A stretch of 64,000 nt of DNA from Streptomyces halstedii. Lineage in GTDB: Bacteria; Actinomycetota; Actinomycetes; Streptomycetales; Streptomycetaceae. Below are positions 17,034 through 25,254 of this stretch, one piece after another; the stretch's first letter is position 1, and every line of letters starts with the position of its first letter. A program made the position numbers and the translations under genes. The notes under the pieces are model-generated. The model was given only the letters and a program-made list of their open reading frames with translations, ran no database searches and was not told the origin of the DNA. The stretch covers positions 241,983 to 305,982 of the forward strand of contig JOAZ01000011.1 in assembly GCA_000720535.1 (NCBI GenBank), read 5' to 3'.

Positions 17034-17795
17034 TCAGACGCGGATGACGTTCGGGCCGAGGAGGGAGTAGCGCTGGGCCTCGGCCGAGGGCAGCTGGCTG
17101 TCGGTGACGACGGCCTCGAAGTCACCGACCGCCGCGAAGCGGCAGAAGCTCACCGCCCCGAACTTCGTGTGGACTCCGGCGAAGACGCGCCGGCGGGCGC
17201 TGCGCACGGCCTGTGCCTTGACCTCGGCCACCGCGGGGTCCGGGGTCGTCAGCCAGTACCGGCGGGAGATGCCGTTCGCGCCGACGAACGCCAGATCGAT
17301 GACGAAGTCGGCGAGCATGCGGGTCGCCCAGTGGTCGACGGTCGCCATCGTGCTCCCCCGGACGCGTCCGCCGAGGAGCAGTACGGCGGTCTTCTCGGCG
17401 TCCGCGAGGATCGTCGCGACGGCCAGGGACGCGGTGACCACGGTCAGCGGCCGGTCGCGCGGCAGGGCCTCGGCGATGAGCTGCGGGGTGTAGCCCTCGT
17501 CGACGAAGACCGTCTCGGCGTCCTGGAGCAGGTCCGCGGCGGCCGCCGCGATCCGTGACTTCTGCGGGACGTGGCGTGTGGTGCGCATCGCGAGGGTGGT
17601 CTCGAAGCCCGCGCTCTCCACGGGGTAGGCGCCGCCGTGGGTACGCCGGACGAGACCGTGCTCCTCCAGGATGTGCAGGTCGCGTCTGATGGTCTCCTTG
17701 GCCACCCGGAACTCTTCGGCCAGCCGGTTGACGTCGACCGAACCGTCCCGTCGGGCCGTCTCGACGATTCCCCGTCGGCGTTCCTCGGTGCCCAC
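17034..17795 (-). CDS. DeoR/GlpR-family transcriptional regulator
   Basis: A 253-residue repressor. An N-terminal winged helix (about 4-58: RRGIVETARRDGSVDVNRLAEEFRVAKETIRRDLHILEEHGLVRRTHGGA) is followed by the DeoR sensor domain, which normally binds a sugar phosphate (VFVDEGYTPQLIAEAL, VVTASLAVATIL, LLGGRVRGSTMATV, FVGANGI). GTG 17795. It lies 121 bases upstream of the binding-protein gene on the same strand, so it may be the promoter-proximal gene or have its own promoter. It is the obvious regulator of the polyol operon. Confidence 0.92.
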   Translation of the reverse strand: MGTEERRRGIVETARRDGSVDVNRLAEEFRVAKETIRRDLHILEEHGLVRRTHGGAYPVESAGFETTLAMRTTRHVPQKSRIAAAAADLLQDAETVFVDEGYTPQLIAEALPRDRPLTVVTASLAVATILADAEKTAVLLLGGRVRGSTMATVDHWATRMLADFVIDLAFVGANGISRRYWLTTPDPAVAEVKAQAVRSARRRVFAGVHTKFGAVSFCRFAAVGDFEAVVTDSQLPSAEAQRYSLLGPNVIRV

Positions 17796-18242
17796 GACAC
17801 CATCCCTGCGCTAGATGTGCTGATTCCGCCGGGCCCGGTGTCCGTTCGGGCCCTCGCATAGTTTGTACAAGCAGCAACGGGGGTTCGGCCAGCGTCTTCG
17901 CGCCATGGACTGTGCCCGTTCATGCCCGTTCCGGTGGAACACCCCGTGCTGGTCACAGGGCATGGGGCCGGTGACGGGGCAGGGGTGTGCCGCCCGTTCG
18001 GGTCAGGGCCGCGCCCGTTTCACGCCCGGATCGCGGTCCGGGGCGGCCGCCCGGTGCGGGCGGGGAGGACGGCGGCGGACGACGGTGGAGCAGGGGACGG
18101 CATGCCGGGTGCCGGAGGCGCGGGCGCCGGGCGCGGGGTGGTGCGGGCGGCCCGCCGCAGGACCGGGGCGCTTCAACGCGTTCCGGGGCCGGTCGGGTCG
18201 CGTCCGAGCCGGTCGGGTCGCGTCCGATCCGGTCCGGTCGCG
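17796..18242. other. Non-coding region between DeoR and sensor phosphatase genes
   Basis: About 450 bases without a supported gene. It holds the upstream region of the DeoR gene, including the 8-bp palindrome TTGTACAA at 17863-17870, a possible DeoR or promoter element. The remainder is GC-rich spacer. The right end carries a 20-bp tandem repeat described separately. Both flanking genes run leftwards. Confidence 0.6.
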
Positions 18243-18250
18243 TCAGATCT
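18191..18250. repeat. Three 20-bp tandem units at the 3' end of the sensor phosphatase gene
   Basis: Two almost identical 20-bp units (18191-18210 and 18211-18230, consensus GGTCGGGTCGCGTCCGAKCC) are followed by a diverged third copy that contains the stop codon of the 18243-20930 gene. The array probably expanded from the gene end by slippage. Confidence 0.75.
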
Positions 18251-20930
18251 CGTCGCCGGTCAGCGGCTGCTCGGTCCAGATGACCTTGCCGCCGTCGTCC
18301 GTGTAGCGGGTGCCCCAGCGTTCGGCCAGCTGGGCGACGAGGAAAAGCCCCCGGCCGCCCTCGTCGGTGGAGGCCGCCTGGCGCAGGTGCGGCGAGGTGC
18401 TGGTGTGGTCGGACACCTCGCAGATCAGGGCGCGGTCGCGGACCAGGCGCACCCGGATGGGGCCGGCGGCGTGCCGGATGGAGTTGGTGACCAGTTCGCT
18501 GAGGATCAGCTCGGTCGTGAACGCCTGCTCGATCAGGTTCCAGTCGGTGAGGGTGGCGGAGACCTCCGCCCGCACCCGGGAGACCGCCGCGGGGTCGGTG
18601 GGCACGTCCCATTCGGCGACGTTGTCGGCGGTGAGCCGGCGGGCGCGGCCGACCAGCAGCGCCACGTCGTCCTGGGCCCGTCCGGGCACGAGGGCGCCGA
18701 TGACCGCCTCGCAGGTCTCCTCCGGCGTGCGCTCGGGGTGCCCGTCGAGGGTGGTGAGCAGGAGGTCCAGCCCTTCGTCGATGTCCCGCCGCCGGTCCTC
18801 GACCAGCCCGTCGGTGTAGAGCACCAGCCTGCTGTCCTCGGGCAGTTCCACGTCGAGGGTCTCGAAGGGCATGCCGCCGAGCCCCAGGGGCGGCCCGCCC
18901 GGCACGTCGGCGAAGGCGGCGTTCCCGTCCGGGCTGATGATCACCGGCTGGAGGTGGCCCGCCCTGGCCATGGTGCAGCGGCCGCTCGCCGGGTCGTAGA
19001 TCGCGTAGAGGCAGGTGGCGCCGGTGACCGAGTTCCCCGGGTCCTCGGCGGACTCGTCCTGGTCGATGCGGGCCACCAGTTCGTCCAGGTGCCACAGGAG
19101 TTCGTCGGGCGGCAGGTCCAGGCTGGAGAAGTTGTGGACGGCCGTACGCAGGCGCCCCATGGTGGCCGCCGCGTGGAGGCCGTGCCCGACGACGTCGCCG
19201 ACGACGAGCGCGACCCGGGCGCCCGGCAGCGGGATGATGTCGAACCAGTCGCCGCCGACGCCGCCGAGACCGCCTTGCCCCGCCTGGGCGGGCAGATAGC
19301 GGTAGGCGGCGTCGATGGCGCTCTGCTCGGGCAGGCCGCGCGGCAGCAGACTGCGCTGGAGGGTGACCGCGACGGCGTGCTCACGGGAGTAGCGCCGGGC
19401 GTTGTCGACGCTGACGGCGGCCCGCGCGACGAGTTCCTCGGCGACGGACAGGTCCTCGTCCTCGAAGTGATGGGGGTTCTCCGCGCGCCAGAACATGGCG
19501 ACGCCCAGGACGAGGCCGCGGGCCCGCATGGGTACGGCGATCATCGAGTGGAATCCGTACTCCAGCAGCCGCGCGGACCGGTCCGGGCTCGCCTCCTGCC
19601 AGCCGCGGCGTGCCGCCAGGTCGGAGTCGAGGACCGCCTCGCCCCGGATCAGCGCGTCCCCCAGGGGCGTCTCCGGCATGAAGCGCGTCACCGTACCCAC
19701 GGGGAAGAGGTCCGGGTCCTGCCGCGGGCCGCTGAAGGCGCTGCGCCGCATGTCGATGATGGCGTGGGCCCTGGTCGGCTCCTCGCCGCGCAGGACGTTC
19801 TCGGAGACGTCCACGGTGGCGTAGTCGGCGAACCTGGCCGTCGCGAAGCCCGCCAGCTCCTCGCACGTCCGTACGACGTCGAGGGCGGTGCCGATCTCCG
19901 TACCGGCGTCGTAGAGCAGCTTGAGCCGCTGCCGGGCCAGCTCGGCCCTGCCCGAGAGCGCCTGGAGCTCGGTGGTGTCGCGCAGGGTGGTGACGCTGCC
20001 CGGCGGTCCCCCGTCGCGGTCCGTGGAGCGCTGGCTGAAGGCCAGCAGCCGGTCCCCGACGGAGTGCAGTTCGTCGGTCGCCACCCGCCCGGAGGAGAGC
20101 AGCCGGGCGGTGCCGTCGTCGAGGCCGAGTCCGGCGACGGGGCGGCCCTCCACGTCCGGCGGGAGGCCGAGGAGGCGCCGCGCCTCGTCGTTGGCCAGGA
20201 GCAGCCGGCCGTCGCCGCTGACGATGAGCACGCCCTCCCGCACGGAGTGCAGGACGGCGTCGTGGTGTTCGTACATCCGGGTCATCTCGGCGGGGCCGAG
20301 CCCGTGGGTCTGGCGGCGCAGCCGTCTGGTGATCAGCGCGGTCCCGCCGGTGGTGAGGAGGAGGATGCCCGCGGCGGCGCCGAACAGGACGACGTACTGC
20401 TCCTCGACGACCCCGCTGACGCGGGCGATGGTGATGCCCGCGGAGACCATCCCGATGACCTTGCCGTCCGCCCCGAAGACGGGCACCACGGCCTGGACGA
20501 GCGGGCCGATGGTGCCGTTGATCTGCTCGGTGACGACCTTGCCCTTGCGGACGGGGCCCAGCTCGCCGACGAACTTCTTCCCGATGCGGCCGGGCAGCGG
20601 ATGGGTGTAGCGGATCCCCTCGGGGTTGAGGACGACGACGAAGTCGACGCCGGACCCCTTCCGGGCCGCCTCGGCCTTCGGCTGGAGCACGGAGGTGGGG
20701 TCGGGGCTCTTGAGGGCGGCCTCCATGCCCGGGGCCGCGGCGAAGGTCTCCGCCACGGCGACCGAACGGTTGCGTGCCTCCCGCTCGCTGTCCGCCCGGG
20801 ACTGGAGGACCAGCGCGGCCACGGCGGCGGCGACGAGCAGCACCACGATCGCCACCTGCAGGAGGAAGACCTGACCGGCGACCGTCCTCATCCGGAGAAA
20901 CGGGCGCGGGCGGCCGAAGCGTGCGGCCAT
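18243..20930 (-). CDS. Membrane sensor SpoIIE phosphatase with Cache-PAS-GAF-PP2C-HATPase
   Basis: An 895-residue protein. Order: membrane helix about 19-42; extracellular CitA/DcuS-like Cache domain about 43-180 (DFVVVLNPEGIRYTHPLPGRIGKKFVGEL); helix about 183-203; PAS about 220-310; GAF about 340-510; SpoIIE phosphatase about 530-750 (GGDWFDIIPL, VGDVVGHGLHAAATMGRLR, RAGHLQP, YTDGLVEDRR); C-terminal ATP-binding domain about 770-890 (ELILSELVTNSIRHA, GGRGLFLVAQLAERWGT). It joins an extracellular carboxylate-like sensor to both halves of a partner-switch (phosphatase and kinase/anti-sigma). AAAGGGG precedes ATG 20930. Ligand and target are unknown. Confidence 0.92.
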   Translation of the reverse strand: MAARFGRPRPFLRMRTVAGQVFLLQVAIVVLLVAAAVAALVLQSRADSEREARNRSVAVAETFAAAPGMEAALKSPDPTSVLQPKAEAARKGSGVDFVVVLNPEGIRYTHPLPGRIGKKFVGELGPVRKGKVVTEQINGTIGPLVQAVVPVFGADGKVIGMVSAGITIARVSGVVEEQYVVLFGAAAGILLLTTGGTALITRRLRRQTHGLGPAEMTRMYEHHDAVLHSVREGVLIVSGDGRLLLANDEARRLLGLPPDVEGRPVAGLGLDDGTARLLSSGRVATDELHSVGDRLLAFSQRSTDRDGGPPGSVTTLRDTTELQALSGRAELARQRLKLLYDAGTEIGTALDVVRTCEELAGFATARFADYATVDVSENVLRGEEPTRAHAIIDMRRSAFSGPRQDPDLFPVGTVTRFMPETPLGDALIRGEAVLDSDLAARRGWQEASPDRSARLLEYGFHSMIAVPMRARGLVLGVAMFWRAENPHHFEDEDLSVAEELVARAAVSVDNARRYSREHAVAVTLQRSLLPRGLPEQSAIDAAYRYLPAQAGQGGLGGVGGDWFDIIPLPGARVALVVGDVVGHGLHAAATMGRLRTAVHNFSSLDLPPDELLWHLDELVARIDQDESAEDPGNSVTGATCLYAIYDPASGRCTMARAGHLQPVIISPDGNAAFADVPGGPPLGLGGMPFETLDVELPEDSRLVLYTDGLVEDRRRDIDEGLDLLLTTLDGHPERTPEETCEAVIGALVPGRAQDDVALLVGRARRLTADNVAEWDVPTDPAAVSRVRAEVSATLTDWNLIEQAFTTELILSELVTNSIRHAAGPIRVRLVRDRALICEVSDHTSTSPHLRQAASTDEGGRGLFLVAQLAERWGTRYTDDGGKVIWTEQPLTGDEI

Positions 20931-21020
20931 GACCCCTTTTGTACACCCAAGTCATACGCCGGGCGAGCGGTACGCGGCGGTCGGGACCGCCCGGTATGTG
21001 ATACGGCCCGGACACGGAGT

Positions 21021-21122
21021 GTCACGAGTGTCACGAGTGTCGTGGGCGTCACGAGTGTCACGAGTGTCGTGGGCGTCATGGGCGTCATGGGCGTCACGGG
21101 GTGTCATGGGGTGTCATGGGGT
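21021..21122. repeat. 9-bp minisatellite (GTCAYGRGY), eleven units
   Basis: Units run from 21021: GTCACGAGT twice then GTCGTGGGC, the same 27-base triplet again, GTCATGGGC twice, then three 10-base units (GTCACGGGGT, GTCATGGGGT twice). There is a higher-order 27-bp period in the left half and a drift to 10-bp units on the right. It lies about 90 bases upstream of the sensor-phosphatase start. Confidence 0.9.
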
Positions 21123-21561
21123 GGGGAGGTGTTCGGGGGTGCCGGGAGGGCAGGGCGCGGGCGCCCGGCGCGTACGGGACGGCCACCGGGCGGGGTACCC
21201 GACAGCCGGATCCGCCGGACCGGGGCGGCCGGCACATCCGGAACGCCCGGCGCGGCCGTCACGGCCGTCGCATTCGTTACGTCCGGCGCGACCGTCACAT
21301 CCGGCGCGCCCGACGGGGGCGGCGCCCTGGGCGGACCGCCCGCCCGCTCCGCCGCCGAGGAGGCGACCGGTCGGCGCACAGCCCTCCCGGGCGGGCCGTC
21401 CGCGCGGTTCGGCCCCTCACGGGCGGGCCGCGCCGCCGGGACCGGCCCCGCCACGGCTGACCCTCTGCCCCGGAATGCCCCCTTCGCGCCCCCGGCGAAG
21501 GAGAGATGCCGCACGGGAGGGCACCGATTTCCTACTCGGGGGTAGGCCGACCGGGTCCGCT

Positions 21562-21582
21562 TGTTATACCTTCCGTCTAACA
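21562..21582. promoter_or_regulatory. Operator-like inverted repeat upstream of AurF-like gene
   Basis: TGTTATAC (21562-21569) and GTCTAACA (21575-21582) match as inverted arms in 7 of 8 positions with a 5-base spacer. It is the only AT-rich spot in this stretch. It is a candidate TetR-type operator or promoter element for the oxygenase-reductase operon; no regulator gene is adjacent. Confidence 0.5.
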
Positions 21583-21744
21583 GGGGGCGCGGGAGGCCGG
21601 GCCGCGTTGCCGCCCTTGCCCCTCTCCCCCGCAGCTCTCCCTCCGGCGGTCGCCATGTGCCGCCGCTCGAAGGGCAGTTGACGAGTCGTCAGTTCTGTCG
21701 CAGCAGCACGAAGGAACCGCACGCGCGAACCGAGGAGCCGCACC

Positions 21745-22662
21745 ATGGCAAGCAGCACCGTCCGACCCGGAACCGGGGCACCGGACCCGCACGAGCACGA
21801 CATCGCCCGCCGTCTGCTCGATTCGGCCGCGACGCTGTCGTACGACCCGGCGACCGAGGTCGACTGGGAGACCCCGCTGGACAAGGACTTCCACGGCGCG
21901 AGCCCGGAGTGGAGCACCCTGTACGGCACCGCCTACTGGCACGAGATGACCGACGCCCAGCGCAAGGAACTGACCCGGCACGAGGCCGCGTCGGTGGCCA
22001 GCACCGGGATCTGGTTCGAGATGATCCTCCAGCAGATGATCCTGCGGGACGTCTACGCGAAGGACCCGACGGGCGCGGACGTCCAGTGGGCGCTCACCGA
22101 GATCGCCGACGAGTGCCGGCACTCCATCATGTTCGCCCGGGGCGCCCAGAAGCTCGGCGCCCCCGCCTACCGCCCGCGCCGGCTCGCGGTGGAGCTGGGC
22201 AGGGCGTTCAAGACGGTCGCCTTCGGCGAGGCGGCGTACGCGGCGATCCTGGTCGCCGAGGAGGTCCTGGACGTCATGCAGCGGGACTGGATGCGCGACG
22301 AGCGCGTCGTGCCGTTCGTCCGGACGATCAACAACATCCATGTAGTCGAGGAATCACGGCACATGAAGTTCGCCCGCGCCGAGACGCGCAGGCATCTCGC
22401 CGGCGCGGGCCGGGTACGGCGCCACCTACACGCCTTCGTCATCGCGGTGGCGTCCTACGTGATCGTGTCCAGCATGGTCAACAGGGACGTGTACGCCGAA
22501 GCGGGGCTCGACGGCAAGCGCGCCGTCGCCGAGGCGAAGGCCAACGAGCACCACAAGTCCATGATGCGGTCGAGCTGTTCGGGGCTGATGGACTTCCTGG
22601 CCTCCGCCCGCCTGCTCACCAGGCCGGCGCTCGTGTTCTACAAGCGCGCCCATCTGATCTGA
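21745..22662 (+). CDS. AurF-type di-iron oxygenase
   Basis: A 305-residue protein of the AurF family; AurF itself is a p-aminobenzoate N-oxygenase. All seven carboxylate/histidine ligands expected for the di-iron site are present with family spacing: E92, E123 with H126 (DECRH), E172/E173 (AEEVLD), H199, E203 and H206 (HVVEESRH). GAGGAG precedes ATG 21745. It is followed after 9 bases by a ferredoxin/NADPH-reductase fusion that would supply electrons. Arylamine N-oxidation is the family precedent; other family members do different oxidations, so the substrate is open. No biosynthetic cluster is seen around it. Confidence 0.88.
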   Translation: MASSTVRPGTGAPDPHEHDIARRLLDSAATLSYDPATEVDWETPLDKDFHGASPEWSTLYGTAYWHEMTDAQRKELTRHEAASVASTGIWFEMILQQMILRDVYAKDPTGADVQWALTEIADECRHSIMFARGAQKLGAPAYRPRRLAVELGRAFKTVAFGEAAYAAILVAEEVLDVMQRDWMRDERVVPFVRTINNIHVVEESRHMKFARAETRRHLAGAGRVRRHLHAFVIAVASYVIVSSMVNRDVYAEAGLDGKRAVAEAKANEHHKSMMRSSCSGLMDFLASARLLTRPALVFYKRAHLI

Positions 22663-22671
22663 GCGGACGAC

Positions 22672-24318
22672 ATGACCTACGCCATCACCCAGACGTGTTG
22701 CGCCGACGCCACCTGCGTCGCGGTGTGCCCCGTCAACTGCATCCATCCCACGCCCGAGGAACGGGACTTCGGCAGCACGGAGATGCTCCACATCGACCCG
22801 AAGACCTGCATCGACTGCGGTGCCTGCGCGGACGCCTGCCCGGTGGACGCGATCTTCCCGGTGGAGAGCCTGTCCGCCGCGCAGCGGGAGTACGGTCCGC
22901 TCAACGCGGCGTACTACGAGGGCCGGGAGGCCGGATCCGTCACGTCCGGGCCGAACTTCCACGCGTGGGGCGAGCCCGTCTTCGAGCGGGTCCTGCCGTC
23001 CGGCTTCGCACCGGTCCGGGTCGCGGTCGTCGGTACCGGACCGGCCGGGATGTACGCCGTGGAGGACCTGCTGCTGCACACCGGCGCCGAGGTGACCCTG
23101 ATCGACCGGCTGCCGGTGGCGGGCGGACTCATCCGGTACGGCGTGGCACCGGACCACCCCTCGACGAAGAAGGTCCAGGACGTCTTCGCCCGGTTCCACG
23201 CGCACCCCCGGGTGCGGATGCATCTCGGCCTGGACGTGGGCAAGGACGTCACGCACCGGGAGCTGGCGGCCCATCACGACGCCGTCGTCTACGCGGTGGG
23301 GGCCGGTGCCGACCGCAGGCTCTCGGTCCCCGGCGAGGATCTGCCCGGCAGCCTCTCGGCCAGGACGTTCGTCGCCTGGTACAACGCCCACCCGGAGGTC
23401 GCGCCGGACGCCGTGGACCTCTCCTCGGAACGGGTGGTCGTCGTCGGCAACGGCAACGTCGCCCTCGACGCGGCCCGCGTCCTGGTGTCGGACCCGGACG
23501 CCCTGACCGGCAGCGACATCGCCGCCCACGCGCTGGACGCCCTGCGGGCCTCCCCGGTGCGCGAAGTGGTGGTGCTGGGGCGGCGCGGTCCGGACGAGGC
23601 GGCGTACACCCGGTCCGAGCTGCTCGCCCTGACCCATCTCCCCGGGGTGGACCTCGTCGTCGACGACCACGATCCCCGGACCGGTGCGGCCGTCGACGCG
23701 GCGGCGCCGGGGGACAAGGCGGCGGTGCTGCGGGGCGTCCGCCGGGAGGCGGTCGACTGGTCCTCGGCCCCGCCCCCGGGCCGGCGCATCGTGTTCCGTT
23801 TCCACTCGGAGGCCGTGGAGGCGCGGGGTGAGGGACGCGTGCGGAGCGTCCGGGTGACGGGCGGGCCCGGCGATCCGGAGATCCCGACGGGCCTCCTGCT
23901 GCGGGCCGTCGGCTACCGGGGCCTGCCGGTGGCCGGGCTGCCCTTCGACGAGACGACCTGCACGGTGCCGCACGAGGGCGGCCGGGTGACGGGTGAGCTG
24001 GGCACCTACGTGGTGGGCTGGATCAAACGCGGGCCGTCCGGCGGCATCGGGGCCAACCGGACGTGCGCCGCGGAGACCGTGACCACGCTGCTGGCGGACG
24101 CCGTCGCCGGACTGCTGCCCACGCCGGAGCACGGGGCGAAGGCCTTCCACCGGCTGGCCCGGCGCCGCAACCGCCATCTGGTCGACGCCCGCGGTCTCGC
24201 CCGGATCGACCGGGAGGAGCTGTCCCGGGGGCTCCGGGAGGGGCGGCCCCGCGTCAAGCTGGCGACCGTTCCCGAACTCGTGGCCGCCGGCCGGGGCCGG
24301 GCGAGACCGGCCCGCTGA
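22672..24318 (+). CDS. Ferredoxin fused to ferredoxin-NADP(+) reductase (FprB type)
   Basis: A 548-residue fusion. Residues 1-65 are a two-cluster ferredoxin (cysteines 9/10, 15, 19, 23 and 46, 49, 52, 56; TCIDCGACADACPVDAI). From about 105 on it is an adrenodoxin-reductase-type flavoprotein: FAD loop VAVVGTGPAGMYAVEDLL, RYGVAPDHPSTKKV, NADPH loop VVVVGNGNVALDAARVL, and the late RGPSGGIGANRTCA. It carries electrons from NADPH through FAD to the Fe-S clusters in one chain. The 9-base gap makes it almost certainly the redox partner of the AurF-like oxygenase. A hairpin follows the stop. Confidence 0.93.
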   Translation: MTYAITQTCCADATCVAVCPVNCIHPTPEERDFGSTEMLHIDPKTCIDCGACADACPVDAIFPVESLSAAQREYGPLNAAYYEGREAGSVTSGPNFHAWGEPVFERVLPSGFAPVRVAVVGTGPAGMYAVEDLLLHTGAEVTLIDRLPVAGGLIRYGVAPDHPSTKKVQDVFARFHAHPRVRMHLGLDVGKDVTHRELAAHHDAVVYAVGAGADRRLSVPGEDLPGSLSARTFVAWYNAHPEVAPDAVDLSSERVVVVGNGNVALDAARVLVSDPDALTGSDIAAHALDALRASPVREVVVLGRRGPDEAAYTRSELLALTHLPGVDLVVDDHDPRTGAAVDAAAPGDKAAVLRGVRREAVDWSSAPPPGRRIVFRFHSEAVEARGEGRVRSVRVTGGPGDPEIPTGLLLRAVGYRGLPVAGLPFDETTCTVPHEGGRVTGELGTYVVGWIKRGPSGGIGANRTCAAETVTTLLADAVAGLLPTPEHGAKAFHRLARRRNRHLVDARGLARIDREELSRGLREGRPRVKLATVPELVAAGRGRARPAR

Positions 24319-24322
24319 GCCA

Positions 24323-24358
24323 CCGGGGCGGCGGACGCACACGGCCCCGCCGCCCCGG
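24323..24358 (+). terminator. Hairpin terminator of AurF/FNR operon
   Basis: CCGGGGCGGCG (24323-24333) pairs perfectly with CGCCGCCCCGG (24348-24358) over a 14-base loop, 4 bases after the reductase stop. Confidence 0.8.
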
Positions 24359-24687
24359 CGCCGGTACCCCCCCTGCCGCCCGGTGCCGAGCGCGCCTGCG
24401 CCCACGCGCTGCGGGCACGCGCCCACGCCGCCCCGGTACGGGGTGCCGGGGCCCCGTGCCGTCCCGGATGCCGAAGCCTCTGCCGTCCCGGGCGCGGAAG
24501 CCCCGTGCCGCCCCGGGTCCCGGGGCACCGCCAGGGCCCATGGCCCGCACCCGTGGACCCGGCCGCCTCGTCCGCCGACCGGACACCGGACGGCGCGGCG
24601 GCCGCCGGGAAGGAGCGCGGGGGCCACGGCCCCGGCCGGTCCTCGCCGTGCTCACCCGACCCGGCGCCCCCGTGTCGCGGGCACCGG
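24359..24687. other. Non-coding spacer
   Basis: About 330 bases of GC-rich sequence with imperfect short repeats (CCCCGTGCCGYCCCGG-like). No open frame here has a ribosome site or recognisable content. Confidence 0.5.
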
Positions 24688-24711
24688 GTTTCCGACGTGA
24701 AGTAGGGGTAA
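24688..24711 (+). promoter_or_regulatory. Sigma-B-like promoter GTTT-N14-GGGTAA
   Basis: GTTT at 24688-24691 and GGGTAA at 24706-24711, 14 bases apart, fit the general-stress sigma pattern of Streptomyces (GNNT-N14-16-GGGTAC/T) except for the last base. It lies 69 bases upstream of the small hydrophilic protein gene. Confidence 0.5.
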
Positions 24712-24779
24712 CCGGGTACACAACGGCACGCGAGGGACAGCCGTGCCGCCGCAGGCCCGACGAGAGCGAGGAGAGCGTC

Positions 24780-25106
24780 ATGCCGGCAGGATCCAGCCCC
24801 AAACGGGAGCGCCAGTACGAGCACGTCAAGGACAGCGCCGAGAAGCGTGGCACCTCCGAGGGCCGGGCGAAGGAGATCGCCGCCCGCACGGTCAACAAGG
24901 AGCGCGCGCGGACGGGCGAGTCGAGGACGGCGAGCAGGACCTCCACGCGCGACCCCAAGTCCGCCTCCGAGCGCGGCGGTCAGCGGTCCCACAGCGGTGC
25001 GCAGGGACCCACCCGGGACCAGCTGTACGCGGAGGCGAGGAAGAAGAACGTCGAGGGCCGGTCGACCATGAACAAGGAGCAGCTGCGCAAGGCCGTCGGC
25101 CGCTGA
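24780..25106 (+). CDS. Small highly charged protein with Rho/SAP-like C-terminus
   Basis: A 108-residue protein with a GAGGAG site before ATG 24780. It is very hydrophilic, rich in Arg, Lys, Ser and Glu, with almost no hydrophobic core (SPKRERQYEHVKDSAEKRG, RAKEIAARTVNKERARTGES). It ends with RDQLYAEARKKNVEGRSTMNKEQLRKAVGR, the helix-loop-helix of Rho-N/SAP nucleic-acid-binding modules. Homologues are often labelled plasmid stabilisation protein without evidence. The sigma-B-like promoter upstream suggests a stress role. Confidence 0.8.
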   Translation: MPAGSSPKRERQYEHVKDSAEKRGTSEGRAKEIAARTVNKERARTGESRTASRTSTRDPKSASERGGQRSHSGAQGPTRDQLYAEARKKNVEGRSTMNKEQLRKAVGR

Positions 25107-25254
25107 CGAGGCCGCGGTACAGCGCCACCGGCCGGCCGGCGCACCCGTGCGCGGGGCGGACCGCCGGGCGGTGCCCGCCTCCCGGGCGACGGCCTCTCCG
25201 GCCTCCCCTCCCCCACGGCGTGTGCCCGCACCGCCGTCCTGAGAGACGAGTGGT

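Larger units (their letters stand above)
20931..21744. other. 814-base intergenic region with minisatellite and AurF leader
   Basis: Divergent promoters of the sensor phosphatase (left) and the AurF-like gene (right). It contains a 9-bp minisatellite (21021-21122), a low-complexity stretch of CCGGCGCGNCCGTCAC-like units around 21240-21310, a small hairpin CCTAC/GTAGG at 21531-21546, an operator-like inverted repeat at 21562-21582, and a long AurF leader. Open frames here are low-complexity and I do not call them genes. Confidence 0.7.

Noticed and set aside
20888-21097. Small minus-strand frame with Met-Thr-Pro/Leu-Val-Thr repeats
   Set aside because: Arises from the 9-bp minisatellite and overlaps the sensor-phosphatase N-terminus; no ribosome site.
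21021-21122. Possible CRISPR array
   Set aside because: Units are 9-10 bases, contiguous, with no spacers and no cas genes.
21104-21514. 136-codon minus-strand frame upstream of the AurF gene
   Set aside because: Pro/Ala/Arg low complexity with no motif; better explained as intergenic GC-rich DNA.
17922-21545. Plus-strand open frame of about 1200 codons
   Set aside because: Antisense to the well-supported sensor phosphatase; low-complexity product.
24063-24779. Longer form of the small charged protein starting far upstream
   Set aside because: The extension overlaps the reductase gene and a terminator; the GAGGAG site and promoter fit ATG 24780.
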